Part shown: positions 8,202-16,159 of the stretch, in pieces | Numbering within the stretch: the stretch's first letter is position 1 | Layout: the number at the start of each line of letters is the position of its first letter | DNA from: Cudoniella acicularis | Lineage: Eukaryota; Ascomycota; Leotiomycetes; Helotiales; Helotiaceae | Assembly (NCBI GenBank): GCA_013054445.1 | Contig: JAAMPI010001300.1 | Coordinates: 1 to 16,297 of the forward strand | Length of the DNA stretch: 16,297 nt | Direction of reading: 5' to 3' | Program-made: the position numbers and the translations under genes | The notes under the pieces: model-generated | The model's input: the letters and a program-made list of their open reading frames with translations, nothing else | The model's database searches: none | Told to the model about the DNA's origin: nothing

Positions 8202-8446
8202 TGTTATAGACCTGGTTTAACGCGTCTCCCTCACCTGACGCGTCCCCCTTACCTGACGCGTCCCCGACGCGCCCCCCTTGTCACGTGTCCTAGTCCGTGC
8301 TAGACTCACCTCCTGTATATAAGGCCCCTTTAGGGCCACCTCTCCTTCTTCTCTTCTTAGCTTAGTTTCTTCGAGAATATAGCACCTTCTTATAAATACG
8401 TCCCTACGTGACGTCAGGGCCCTCGTGCCTTTATAGAGCTATAACA
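8202..8446 (+). repeat. 3' LTR of Gypsy-1
   Basis: Runs from TGTTATAGACC to CTATAACA, 245 bases. R/U5 matches the 5' LTR apart from small, largely C-to-T or G-to-A changes. The U3 is different and contains three ACGCGTC-like units (ACGCGTCTCCC, ACGCGTCCCCC, ACGCGTCCCCG) near 8220-8268, absent from the 5' LTR. It abuts a Gypsy-2 gag fragment. Confidence 0.8.
8316..8323 (+). promoter_or_regulatory. TATA box in 3' LTR
   Basis: TATATAAG in the same context as in the 5' LTR, with the CTCTCCTTCTTCTC stretch following. Confidence 0.5.
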
Positions 8447-8538
8447 CGACGTACCTATAACAGCGGTCAAGGTCGAAGCAAATAAAGAGTTAAAGGTGTC
8501 CGTCCTAGACAAGTATAACAGAAAACAGGAGGACCTTA

Positions 8539-8570
8539 CGAACCTACTGACAGAAGTCCGTGCGTTCAGG
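8539..8570 (+). repeat. Left terminal inverted repeat of mariner element
   Basis: Starts CGAACCTACTGACAG and ends GTGCGTTCAGG. It pairs with 9752-9784 over about 32 positions with one mismatch (G versus T at about 8553) and one extra terminal base at the right end. Confidence 0.8.
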
Positions 8571-8593
8571 GCATCAACAATATAATCTATTAA

Positions 8594-9667
8594 TTAATTA
8601 CCTGTAGACCACCTAGAACGCTTAACTAAATCATGAACCCAATACTCTTGCTTCTTAATTAACCTATTAATCTATTCTTATAGGATTTTATCCTATTCCT
8701 CCTGTACTACAGCTTGTATTTCAGCCTCATTTGTAGGCTGCCTTTCCCGCCTATGAAGGCTTTGTTTTATCCTCCGCCAGCACTTCTCAATTGGGTTTAT
8801 ATCTGGGCTAATTGAAGGGTATAGGAAGAGGATAATACCCTTTAAAGTTCTCTATAGTGTACACGGGTTTGTTGTTGATTTGTAGCCATGTGTAGAGTTC
8901 CCGTCCTCTATAAACTATAGAGTACCACAGACAGCCCTAAAAGCAGCTAGCATTCCCTTAATAAATGGTTTAAGGACCTGAGTAAGGTAGTTCTTCTGTA
9001 TAAATGCGCCGTTCTTGCCAGTTCTATATATAAAAACCAATTGACTTTTATAGCCATACCCAATTATACTAAAAGCATGAACCGGCGTTGTATACCCTCT
9101 ATATATTTAGAACTAAATATAGTCCGGATATAAACGTTCGCCCTTCTTCCTTGTCACACGCTCTTTACACTTCCGTCCTCCAATTAAAAATATAACCTTA
9201 TCTGACCATAGTATCTGCCTCTATTCGAGTAGCCCCTAAAACATATGTGCGATCGCCTATATCCACCGCGTATTTGCCTGCTTTCGTGTAAGGTATGGCT
9301 TTTGACAAGCCGTACAGCGCCAGTAGCCTTGTTCTTTAAGTCTTCTTTCGAGTGTTTTAGCTGAGCATTTAAGCTTGAGTTTATCGTAAAGCTAGACCCA
9401 GTTTAAGACCCGGTTCTCGTGAGACGAGCTGATATATTCGACAATATCCCGTACTTCCTGCTCATTTAAGGACTCGCGAGGTCTTCCGGTCCGTGTAGGG
9501 CGTCGTCTTTCGGGTTCTGGGTATTATAGGATCTTGCGTACTATACTGTCCGCGAGGTTATAGTAGCCTTGGAGCTGCTATAGGCCTATTTTAGCGAACT
9601 TAAAGAGCTGGCGGATTGCTTCTTTATGTCTGGTAAGAACCTCTTTACCTGGCATATAGTCTGGCAT
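8594..9667 (-). pseudogene. Tc1/mariner transposase with about 13 RIP-type stops
   Basis: Single frame of 358 codons on the minus strand from ATG (MPDYMPGKEVLTRHKEAI) to TAA with no frameshift seen. All internal stops are TAG or TAA at positions that suit Gln or Trp. An N-terminal HTH region (to about residue 110) includes RRRPTRTGRPRESLNEQE. The DDE core has WSDKVIFLIGG (first Asp), FIEDGNSTHGYKS (second Asp) and YPSISPDINPIEKCWRRIK, whose Glu fits the third position. I count 38 residues between the second Asp and this Glu, more than the 34 of classical Tc1. Apart from the stops the protein is well preserved, so it was probably inactivated by one or a few RIP rounds. The family is confident, the subgroup is not. 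Confidence 0.85.
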
Positions 9668-9751
9668 CGGTAGAGTGGTAGGTAATTGATCTATAATTAG
9701 TAATTAATTAATTAAGGTCTAAAAGGAGGGGGTGAAAAAATATCGGGTAAG

Positions 9752-9784
9752 CCTGAACGCACGGACTTATGTCAGTAGGTTCGT
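9752..9784 (-). repeat. Right terminal inverted repeat of mariner element
   Basis: CCTGAACGCACGGAC to GTAGGTTCGT, the reverse complement of the left repeat apart from one internal difference and one additional base next to the TA. Confidence 0.8.
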
Positions 9785-10480
9785 TAAGACCTTTATCTTA
9801 TAGATAGAGATATATTTTCGATTTTATAACGACAAGTTCGAAACTATAGATGCCTATAGTATTTAGGCTGCTTCGTACCTTCGAGGAGAAGCCGCTAAGT
9901 AGATCGAACCGTTCTTAAAGAACTATTTATCAGCTATAATAAGGGTATAACGGATAGAAGTATTAGCTAGGATCTTTAGGTCTTTTAACAGGTTTAAGAC
10001 TAAGATTAGAAGAGTATTCGGCGATATCGACGAAAAGAAAACAGCCGTATAGAAGCTATTTAAACTCTATTAGACCGGGTCAGCTATTAACTATACTACT
10101 AAATTCTAAAGGTATATAACTAAGACTAGATAAGACATAGATATATTAATAAGCTACTATAACCGGGGGGCTTAAAGACAATATAAAGGACAAGCTCGCT
10201 CGATTTGACTAATAGCCTATTAATATTAATATATTAATCGATACTAGCGTACGGGTCGATAACCGACTATATAAACGGATACGTGACTAGGCTAGCACAG
10301 TAAGGGGCCGGTCAGGGTATAACGACCCTAAAGATAAACGGTCTAAAAAGATATATCCTAACAGGAGAGAAGTTGCTGTTATAGATAAACCGGGCCTTTT
10401 AAACGAAGAAAGGGAACGATAACAAAAGAACTAATTATACTTTACCTGTAGAATAGTAAGGTATATAGCTAGAGATTATA

Positions 10481-11399
10481 AGAAAGGAAACTAAAAGAAA
10501 AATAAAAACATAAGGCCAGGAAAGAAACTAGTCCGAGAGTTCGGGATGACTAAACGAGTCCCTGACCTATAGGAACTCGCTAAACCAAATAAAGAAGGCA
10601 GCGAAACGGACGCCTTAATAGTAGACCTAAGTAAGGCCACGGACGAACAACTAGAATAGTAGGGAATATTAATACAGGTAGATCCGCTACTAAAACAAGA
10701 CGATTTAAGGGACATAGTCCTCTTAAAATTCATCGACAGCGATAAGAGTAAGGAAGGAGGCGCTTATATAGGGGACCTCCGAACCACTACTATAAAACAA
10801 CTTAAGTAGCTAGGAATACTATTAAGGGTAGGGAATTAACAGGATTTAGATTAGGAGCCAAATAAACTAGACCTACTACTAGAAGTCGGCGAGTATTAGG
10901 TACTTACCTAAGTCGACAACGATATACGAACATAGAGACTACTAGTCGGCAATAGGCTAAACTAGCTAGTAAACAAGCTATACTTTAAAGAAGATCAGGA
11001 GACGAGAGACGAACCTACTTTTAGAGAACTATGTCGAATTATATATTAGGACGTATAAAGAATTGTCTTTATAGCCTAATATAACGAGCCGGGAGAGCGC
11101 TGTTATATCGCTACTATACCTATCTATAAGAAACGATTATCGATTTTCGATAACGAAGCGAAACCTAGGAGTATCTAGGAAGTAATCAGGGTAAGTAATA
11201 ACAAAAGAATCTAGGAAAGAACTATACTAATAACCGGCTTAAAGGCTAACTACGCCTGAGACTAGATTATCAGAACGAATAAGCTATAAATATACGTCTC
11301 TTACCGACTTATAGAAGCTATAGACTAACGTAGGATATAAGAAAACCTGTTAGCAGACAGTATTATTATCGAGCCACAGGTCTTAGAGGCTGCCGTAAC
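10481..11399 (+). pseudogene. Gypsy-2 gag-pol linker, degenerate
   Basis: Between the gag relic and protease. Fragmentary translations are rich in Lys, Glu and Asp with many TAG/TAA stops, as expected for the Gag C-terminus and the spacer before protease. No catalytic motif is recognised. A minus-strand open stretch at 10491-10733 is the complement of this Lys/Glu-rich sequence and is not taken as a gene. Confidence 0.45.
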
Positions 11400-11720
11400 T
11401 GCCGGTTATAGATAGCTTATTATAAGAATTAAGCTTAAAGGAATTTTAATACGAGCTATAATTGATTTAGGAGTATAGGGAAATTATATCGACCTAGACT
11501 TCGTGATCAATCAACTAATCCCTATAAAACTATTAAGGAAACTATATTAGCTTACGCTCTTAAGAGGTAAGTAAGTAGGGATTAATAGATAGGTTAGGAA
11601 GGAAGCTAGATAGCTACCCCTAACTATACCAGAAGGGCACTTCAAGGAAATCGACTTAGATGTTGTCTTACTCGAGAGACACCTAGTGATTCTTAGGATA
11701 TTATAGATTAAATAACATAA
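11400..11720 (+). pseudogene. pol: Gypsy-2 Pol, aspartic protease relic
   Basis: Frame from about 11423 reads IKLKGILIRAIIDLGV, stop, GNYIDLDFV. The retropepsin signature is present with the active-site Ser codon changed to Leu (D-L-G at 11464-11472), a C-to-T change in a TCA codon as RIP makes. Further along are LPLTIPEGHFKEIDLDVVLL and a partly preserved ILG-type segment (LVILRIL). Several TAG/TAA stops. Catalytically dead. Confidence 0.7.
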
Positions 11721-12780
11721 CCTAAATATTAACTAGATAATAAGTACGATAAACTTTATACGATACGAGTATAAGAAGGTCGAATGACTAACCGACCTAT
11801 AAGAGGTATACGTAACCTTAAGCGACAAGGCTACTAATAAGGGTAAGTAGATATTAGAAATCAAGATAGATCAAACAGTTATACCGCTATAGTATTAGAA
11901 ATTCGCGAAACTGTTCGACAACCTAGAAGATATAAAGGCCCTACCGGAACATAAACTATAGGATTATATGATTAAACTAAAAGAAAGGATAGAGCTAACA
12001 TCTAAAAAGTATTAATAACATAACCTATAAACCTTAAGGACGCTCGAGAAGTATATAGAAGAAGTAGTACGAAAAGGATAGATATAAAAGTTAAAATTAC
12101 CCGCTACGGCTAATATATTATTAGTATATAAGAAAGGCGACCTAAGCGGACAACCTTATATAGATTATTATAGGCTAAACGCCGCGACAATCAGAGACGT
12201 ATACCCGATACCTAACGTATAGTACCTATAGGACAGGCTAGCTAGGGCTATTATATTTATAAAGTTAGACTAATAAAGCGTGTTTAACTTAATAAGGATT
12301 ATAGAGAGATATAAGTAGATAACGGTATTCCTCTTACCTTTAGGATTATAAGAGTATATAGTAATACTATTCGGATTAACGAACGTACTAGCTATTTACT
12401 AGCGATAGAATAACGAGATTCTTTATAAATACCTAAGAATTATAGTTATATATTATTTAGATAATATCCTAGTCTTCTTAGAGAAAGAAGAAGACTATTT
12501 AACGTATATAAAGCAAGTTATATAAGCACTTATAGAAGTTGACTCTAGGCTTAAACTATCTAAATACTAATTCGGGGTTCGAACGACGACCTTCTTAGGC
12601 TATATAATAAGACTAGGGGAAATCGCCGTCGACCTAGAAAAAACAAGAGTAATTATAGAATAGACAATATTATAGAACGTTAAAGACGTCTAAACGTTCC
12701 TAGGATTTACTAACTTCTATCGAATATTTATTAAGAGATACTTAGGACTAGCGGAACTACTTACGTAACTTATAAAAAAA
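11721..12780 (+). pseudogene. pol: Gypsy-2 Pol, reverse transcriptase relic
   Basis: Recognisable RT order: PATANILLVYKKGDLSGQPY, YIDYYRLNAATIRDVYPIPN, FIKLD, then LPLGL and LFGLTNVLAIY. The catalytic box reads YYLDNILVF at about 12451-12477, in which the second Asp of YxDD has become Asn (GAT to AAT after T, a RIP-context change). KLSKY and FGVRTTTFLGYI follow, then the thumb/connection segment FLGFTNFYRIFIKRYLGLAELLT. It is read in essentially one frame with TAG/TAA stops at Gln/Trp sites. It is not functional. Confidence 0.8.
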
Positions 12781-13262
12781 AGACATCACGTTTATATAGA
12801 ACGAGAAAACAAACCTAGCGTTCGAATAAATCAAGTAGCGATTTAAAGAAGAGCCTGTCTTATATAGCTATCGGGATAACAAGCTAAGTATCGTCGAGAC
12901 CGACATATCCGATACCTAGACTAGAGCTATATACCTCTAACACGACGACAATAACAAGCTATACCCCGTGGCTTACTTTTCACGAAAGATGTCGCCTACT
13001 AAACAGAATTATAATATTTATAAAAAAAGAACTACTCGTGATAGTAGAGACACTATAGTACTAGTAAGTTTATCTTTAAGAAGCCCGGTTCTTAATCACT
13101 ATTTATATCGACTATATAAATCTATAGACCTTTATTATAACGAAAGTCCTAGATAACAGACAGTTAGCTAGATAGTCAGAGGAATTAATAGGCTATAACC
13201 TTATAATAAAACACGTAAAAGGAACCGACAACGCTAGGGCAGATACCCTTAGCCGGAAACCA
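12781..13262 (+). pseudogene. pol: Gypsy-2 Pol, RNase H relic
   Basis: Contains SIVETDISDT (first RNase H Asp) near 12890 and the better preserved block YPVAYFSKKM-like at 12961-13020 (here YPVAYFSRKMSPTKQNYNIY). After a frame change around 13020-13030 come a second block with FLITIYIDYINL and LDNRQLAR, and the tether VKGTDNARADTLSRKPGYE at about 13215-13270 that precedes integrase. A short open frame at 12968-13156 covers the first block but leaves the family frame after the shift, so it is a fragment rather than a gene. Confidence 0.75.
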
Positions 13263-14560
13263 GGGTACGAAAATAACAAATAATATAAGGAGACAGCGAT
13301 CCTCTAGACCCTAGAAAATAAGAACCTTGTCCTAACAATTCGAGAGATTATAGCTACGAATGATTTAGGCCTATAGATCGAGCGGATCCGCGAAGCTATA
13401 CGTTAGGAAGTTAAGTACGACCTATATTTAGACAAGGAATTATATATAAAAGACAGAACTCTATAATAAGCTAAAACAGGGAAAATGTTTATTCCCTCGA
13501 TAATAATCCGAGACTTTATCGCTGACTAGCACTCGCTGCTAGTATATAGCCACTAGGGAGCTAGAAGAACGTACGAGAGAATAGCNAGGAANTACTAGTG
13601 CCCTAAGCTAAGGNCACTANTAAANNAGNTAGTCGGCGACTACGACACCTATATCCGAAANAAANCTAGNCNNTATCCTCCTTATAGACAAATAGGAACG
13701 GTACCNNTANTANCTATACTATAGAANACAATATTATANGACTTTATNNTNAAGCTATTAAGGTCNCTTAANCGAATAANAGGANTAGAATANNACTCTA
13801 TCCTAGTCATTACNNANAGNCTTACNAANTACGTNATNCTAATACNNTATATAGAAAGTAGTACGNNNGANGANCTNGCCTATATATTCNTNANNGAGNT
13901 AGTCGCTNGATATAGNCTACNTAGAAGAGATNNTATTAGANNANGACAANNTCTTTANNTNNAANTTTTAGANAGCGCTAACTNNCTANCTTANNGTNAA
14001 GCGNAANATATTAATAGCGTTCTANCTNTAGACGAATAGAAGAACTAAAAGAATAAACTAAGTGATTAAAGTATATTTAAAGTATTATATAAACTATTAA
14101 TAAAACAATTAGATAAAAATACTACTTATAATATAGTTCTCTTATAATAGTTTAATAATAGACATAACACTTGTTATACTATTCTATATAAACTATAGCT
14201 ACGAACTNATAATATACCAAGAACTAGGACTTACGGATATTAAGAACTAGTATACCCGAATCTAGGTCGATAAGATAAAAGTACTTTATATAAAACTAGT
14301 AAAAGAACTTAAGTTTATAATAGAAAGAAACGCTTTCTATTATAACTAAACACGTAGTCAAGAGCCTACCTTAAAGAAGGAGGACAGGGTCTACCTTCTT
14401 AGGAAAAACATTAATATAAAGCGACTAAATAATAAACTTGACTATAAGAAGATCAGACTATATATAATCAAGACTACTAGAAGACTATTAACATTTAAAT
14501 TAGCCCTACTAAAGAATATAAACATATATCTAGTCTTCTATATATCCCTACTCGAAAAAG
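13263..14560 (+). pseudogene. pol: Gypsy-2 Pol, integrase relic, N-rich
   Basis: An HHCC-type zinc-binding start is visible near 13530-13600 (HSLLVYSH, stop, GARRTYERIAR). The catalytic core from 13584 to 14030 is so full of N that no catalytic residue can be read with certainty, though YPPYRQIG is discernible. From 14030 a block matching the end of the core appears (VIKVYLKYYINY, FSYNSLI), with the residue expected to be catalytic Glu reading Lys. The segment ends with KEGDRV-type and YIPLLEK-like blocks before the chromodomain. Stops are TAG/TAA. Confidence 0.65.
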
Positions 14561-14797
14561 CACTACTAGAGGCGCCGCGCGTACCTTATATCGATATCTA
14601 ACTAGTTAACCTAGAANTCGAATATAAAGTCGATCAGATCTTAAGTTTTAGATAGGTTAGAGGTAAGATCAAGTATTTAATAAGATAGAAGGATTACCTA
14701 TAGTCAGAGGACATTAAAGAACCTCAAGAGAATTTAATCAACTGCCCTAAGAAGCTTATAGCGTTCTACTAGGAATTTAGGCGAAGTCTTAGGATCC
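14561..14797 (+). pseudogene. pol: Gypsy-2 Pol, C-terminal chromodomain relic
   Basis: From about 14620 the frame reads EYKVDQILSFR, stop, VRGKIKYLIR, stop, KDY then SEDIKEPQENLINCPKKLIAFY, the chromodomain layout (three-strand sheet then helix). The aromatic cage Trp positions are now stops or Lys, as RIP would give from TGG. It likely targeted integration to heterochromatin when active. The exact C-terminus is not defined. An RG-rich reading (GRGRGGRYQGRY) beyond 14812 continues in the same frame but overlaps the antisense frame at 14798-15397. Confidence 0.7.
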
Positions 14798-15397
14798 CTA
14801 GCCTAATTTATAGTTCGGGTCGAGGCCGAGGAGGTCGCTATCAAGGCCGCTACCTAGGGTAGTATAGAGCTTACGCTACTATCTATCCTCTTCTTCCTTT
14901 TATTTAATAACTAACTTCTATTACTCTTTAGTATTTTGTTTTTTAGCTATCTTAGTAGTATCTAATTTATCTAGGTAGCGAAGACTACGAGTAGACATCT
15001 CGGCCTCTTATTAGTTAAAGAATTATTACTATTTCTAAAGACGGAGTATTTTAGTAAAGGCCTTCTCCTCTTCTAGCTTTAAGCGATTCTACTATACTAC
15101 GATAGCCTTACGATCGGTATTAGATAGGACCTTAGACTCCTAGAGATCAGTTAANGGGATCCTTATATTATAGGAAACCTTAGCCCTTATATACTTAGAG
15201 TATTACGCGCTCTTCTCTTTCTTTATAATATACTTTCGGTTTTCTTTAATATAGTAAGAATAGGGAGATATAGTAGTTCTAGTATTTTCGATATCACGGG
15301 TATAGTTTAGACGCTCCTTAAGCTTAATATATAGNTCGTTAGTTATAGCGAAAGGAAGAANGGCTTTACTAGNACACTAACGTGGCGATATAGTCAT
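14798..15397 (-). pseudogene. Degenerate 199-codon frame with possible lost cysteine motif and coiled coil
   Basis: One uninterrupted-length minus-strand frame of exactly 600 bases from ATG (15395-15397) to TAG (14798-14800), broken only by TAG/TAA stops. No indel is needed. The N-terminal half reads AITNELYIKLKERLNYTRDI and SPYSYYIKENRKYIIKKEKSA. Then stop-YSKYIRAKVSY at about 15170-15205 gives Y-x2-Y-x6-Y, which becomes CX2CX6C if each TAY was a TGY before RIP. A helix of Lys/Glu heptads follows (NRLKLEEEKAFTKILRL, EAEMSTRSLRYLDKLDT), then SGLDSDLLGLDPNY. This resembles, from memory, repetitive fungal proteins with a cysteine motif followed by a coiled coil and a short acidic tail. I cannot name the family. 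Whether it belonged to an element using LTR A (which lies just upstream in the same orientation) is open. Confidence 0.5.
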
Positions 15398-15436
15398 TTA
15401 AGCGGATAGAACTACGCTATAACTAATAGGGGATAG

Positions 15437-15871
15437 TATCACGAATCANGAATCACGTGTAGGCCTAGGCCTAAGGCTCGGCTACGACTAACAGGAACAG
15501 TATAGAGAACCAGGGTCCTAAGTCACGAGGATTATATGACTAGTCACGTGACTAGTCAGGTGATAGAGTCTAAGGCCGAGGCTTGGCAGAAGGACCGAAC
15601 GACCTTCGGCCTACCTNGCTACCTACGGCCNNTAGGAATAAGGGATCTATATAAGTAGAGAGATTTCNTTANTAGATANNAGCTTNNTNCTTAACTTANT
15701 TTAATAATCTTATATTATACTTTAACTTACTTTTACTTATAATATACTAAGCTTTCTAGTTAGTAATAACTAATAGTATCGCCTTATTCTATACTTCTAT
15801 ACTACTAATCTAACAGACCTCCTGCTTACTCGAGGCGCCGTCTTTAGTTAAGTAGACCTAGTTCCGTTATA
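15437..15871 (-). repeat. LTR family A, copy 3 (reverse orientation)
   Basis: Reverse complement of 1812-2233, ending TATCACGAAT on the left and CCGTTATA on the right. Its right half is strongly RIP-altered compared with 2378-2511. It is 13 bases longer than copy 1, mostly because it keeps a full palindrome that copy 1 has half lost. It interrupts the reverse LTR B at the CGTGACGTCA-type site. Flanks gatag and gttac do not match. Confidence 0.7.
15537..15558. repeat. 22-base perfect palindrome in LTR A
   Basis: GACTAGTCACGTGACTAGTC at 15538-15557, extended by a T/A pair on each side, with CACGTG at its centre. In copy 1 (about 2126-2142) 12 bases are missing, leaving only one arm. Confidence 0.85.
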
Positions 15872-16159
15872 GTTACGTAAGGACGTATTTATAAGAAGGT
15901 ATTATATTATCGAAGAGACTAAACTAAAGAGAGAAGAAGAGGTTCTCCCGGAGAGAGAAGCTCTATTTAACTATATAAATAGCGCTAGTAAGCGAAGTAG
16001 TCCGTAAGCGACTCCCCTAGATAATAAGTTACTCGGTTAGTCGTTAAGTTATTAAATCGACTATCGATTAGAAAGACAGGCTATTATTAAGTTATTAAAT
16101 CGACGAGCGTTAACTACTATTAAATTAATCTATCCTAGCGTTAAACTAGGTCTATAACA
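15872..16159 (-). repeat. LTR family B: reverse Gypsy-1-type LTR, truncated by LTR A
   Basis: Read on the minus strand it starts TGTTATAGACCTAGTTTAACG like the 3' LTR of Gypsy-1. It carries a third, distinct U3 (matching 2234-2377), and rejoins the Gypsy-1 R/U5 at the TCTCTTCGATAATATA and CCTTCTTATAAATACGTCC stretches. It stops at TTACGTAAC where LTR A begins, so the last 35 or so bases of U5 are missing. Heavily TpA-shifted. Confidence 0.75.

Larger units (their letters stand above)
2512..8446 (+). mobile_element. Gypsy-1: Ty3/Gypsy chromodomain LTR retrotransposon, nearly complete, mosaic
   Basis: A 5.9-kb element with LTRs at both ends and the order gag, protease, RT, RNase H, integrase, chromodomain, polypurine tract. 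That order (integrase last) and the C-terminal chromodomain define a chromovirus-type Ty3/Gypsy element. Gag, protease and integrase are largely open, while RT/RNase H carries RIP stops and two single-base insertions, and a one-base deletion sits after the integrase core. The flanks gttac and cgacg do not match. The two LTRs share R/U5 but have different U3 regions. The copy cannot move on its own in this form. Confidence 0.85.
8539..9784 (-). mobile_element. Tc1/mariner element inserted in Gypsy-2 gag
   Basis: A 1.25-kb unit with terminal inverted repeats of about 32 bases and a single transposase frame on the minus strand. Both ends are flanked by TA (8537-8538 and 9785-9786), the standard Tc1/mariner target duplication. 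Removing the unit with one TA rejoins the interrupted gag frame exactly in phase, which fixes the ends. This is the only insertion in the window with a clean target duplication. Confidence 0.85.
8447..10480 (+). pseudogene. gag: Gypsy-2 Gag relic, split by mariner insertion
   Basis: The N-terminal piece at 8455-8538 reads VKVEANKELKVSVLDKYN and QEDL. After the mariner element (8539-9784) the frame resumes in phase from 9786 with KTFIL, IEIYFRFYNDKFETIDAY, AASYLRGEAAK and VFGDIDEKKTAV, the retrotransposon Gag core. A one-base excess in the run of G at about 10166-10171 shifts the frame. Downstream, a basic region (KRSKKIYPNRRE) leads to a stretch at about 10440-10485 that would be the CCHC knuckle but retains only its first Cys with certainty. 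Stops are TAG/TAA, with a single TGA. It is not translatable. Confidence 0.75.
8447..14797 (+). mobile_element. Gypsy-2: degenerate Ty3/Gypsy chromodomain element, 5'-truncated
   Basis: A second gag-protease-RT-RNase H-integrase-chromodomain unit from a family distinct from Gypsy-1, judged by different gag core and protease wording. It is saturated with TAG/TAA stops and has several frame changes. The 5' LTR, leader and gag start are absent because the 3' LTR of Gypsy-1 abuts the middle of the gag N-terminus. No 3' LTR is recognised before the minus-strand frame at 14798-15397. A Tc1/mariner element splits gag. The right boundary is approximate. Confidence 0.75.

Noticed and set aside
2512..8446. 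Envelope gene making Gypsy-1 an errantivirus-like element
   Set aside because: Nothing but the chromodomain tail, stop and polypurine tract lies between integrase and the 3' LTR.
10491..10733. Minus-strand frame of 80 codons rich in Ser and Phe
   Set aside because: It is the antisense of the Lys/Glu-rich Gypsy-2 linker in RIPed DNA, where stops fall mainly on the sense strand.
12968..13156. 62-codon plus-strand frame as a separate gene
   Set aside because: Its first part is the RNase H block of Gypsy-2 and the rest is out of family frame after a shift.
14812..14910. RGG-box RNA-binding tail on Gypsy-2 Pol (GRGRGGRYQGRY)
   Set aside because: The same bases encode the end of the longer, better supported minus-strand frame, so the RG reading may be a shadow; not listed as a domain.
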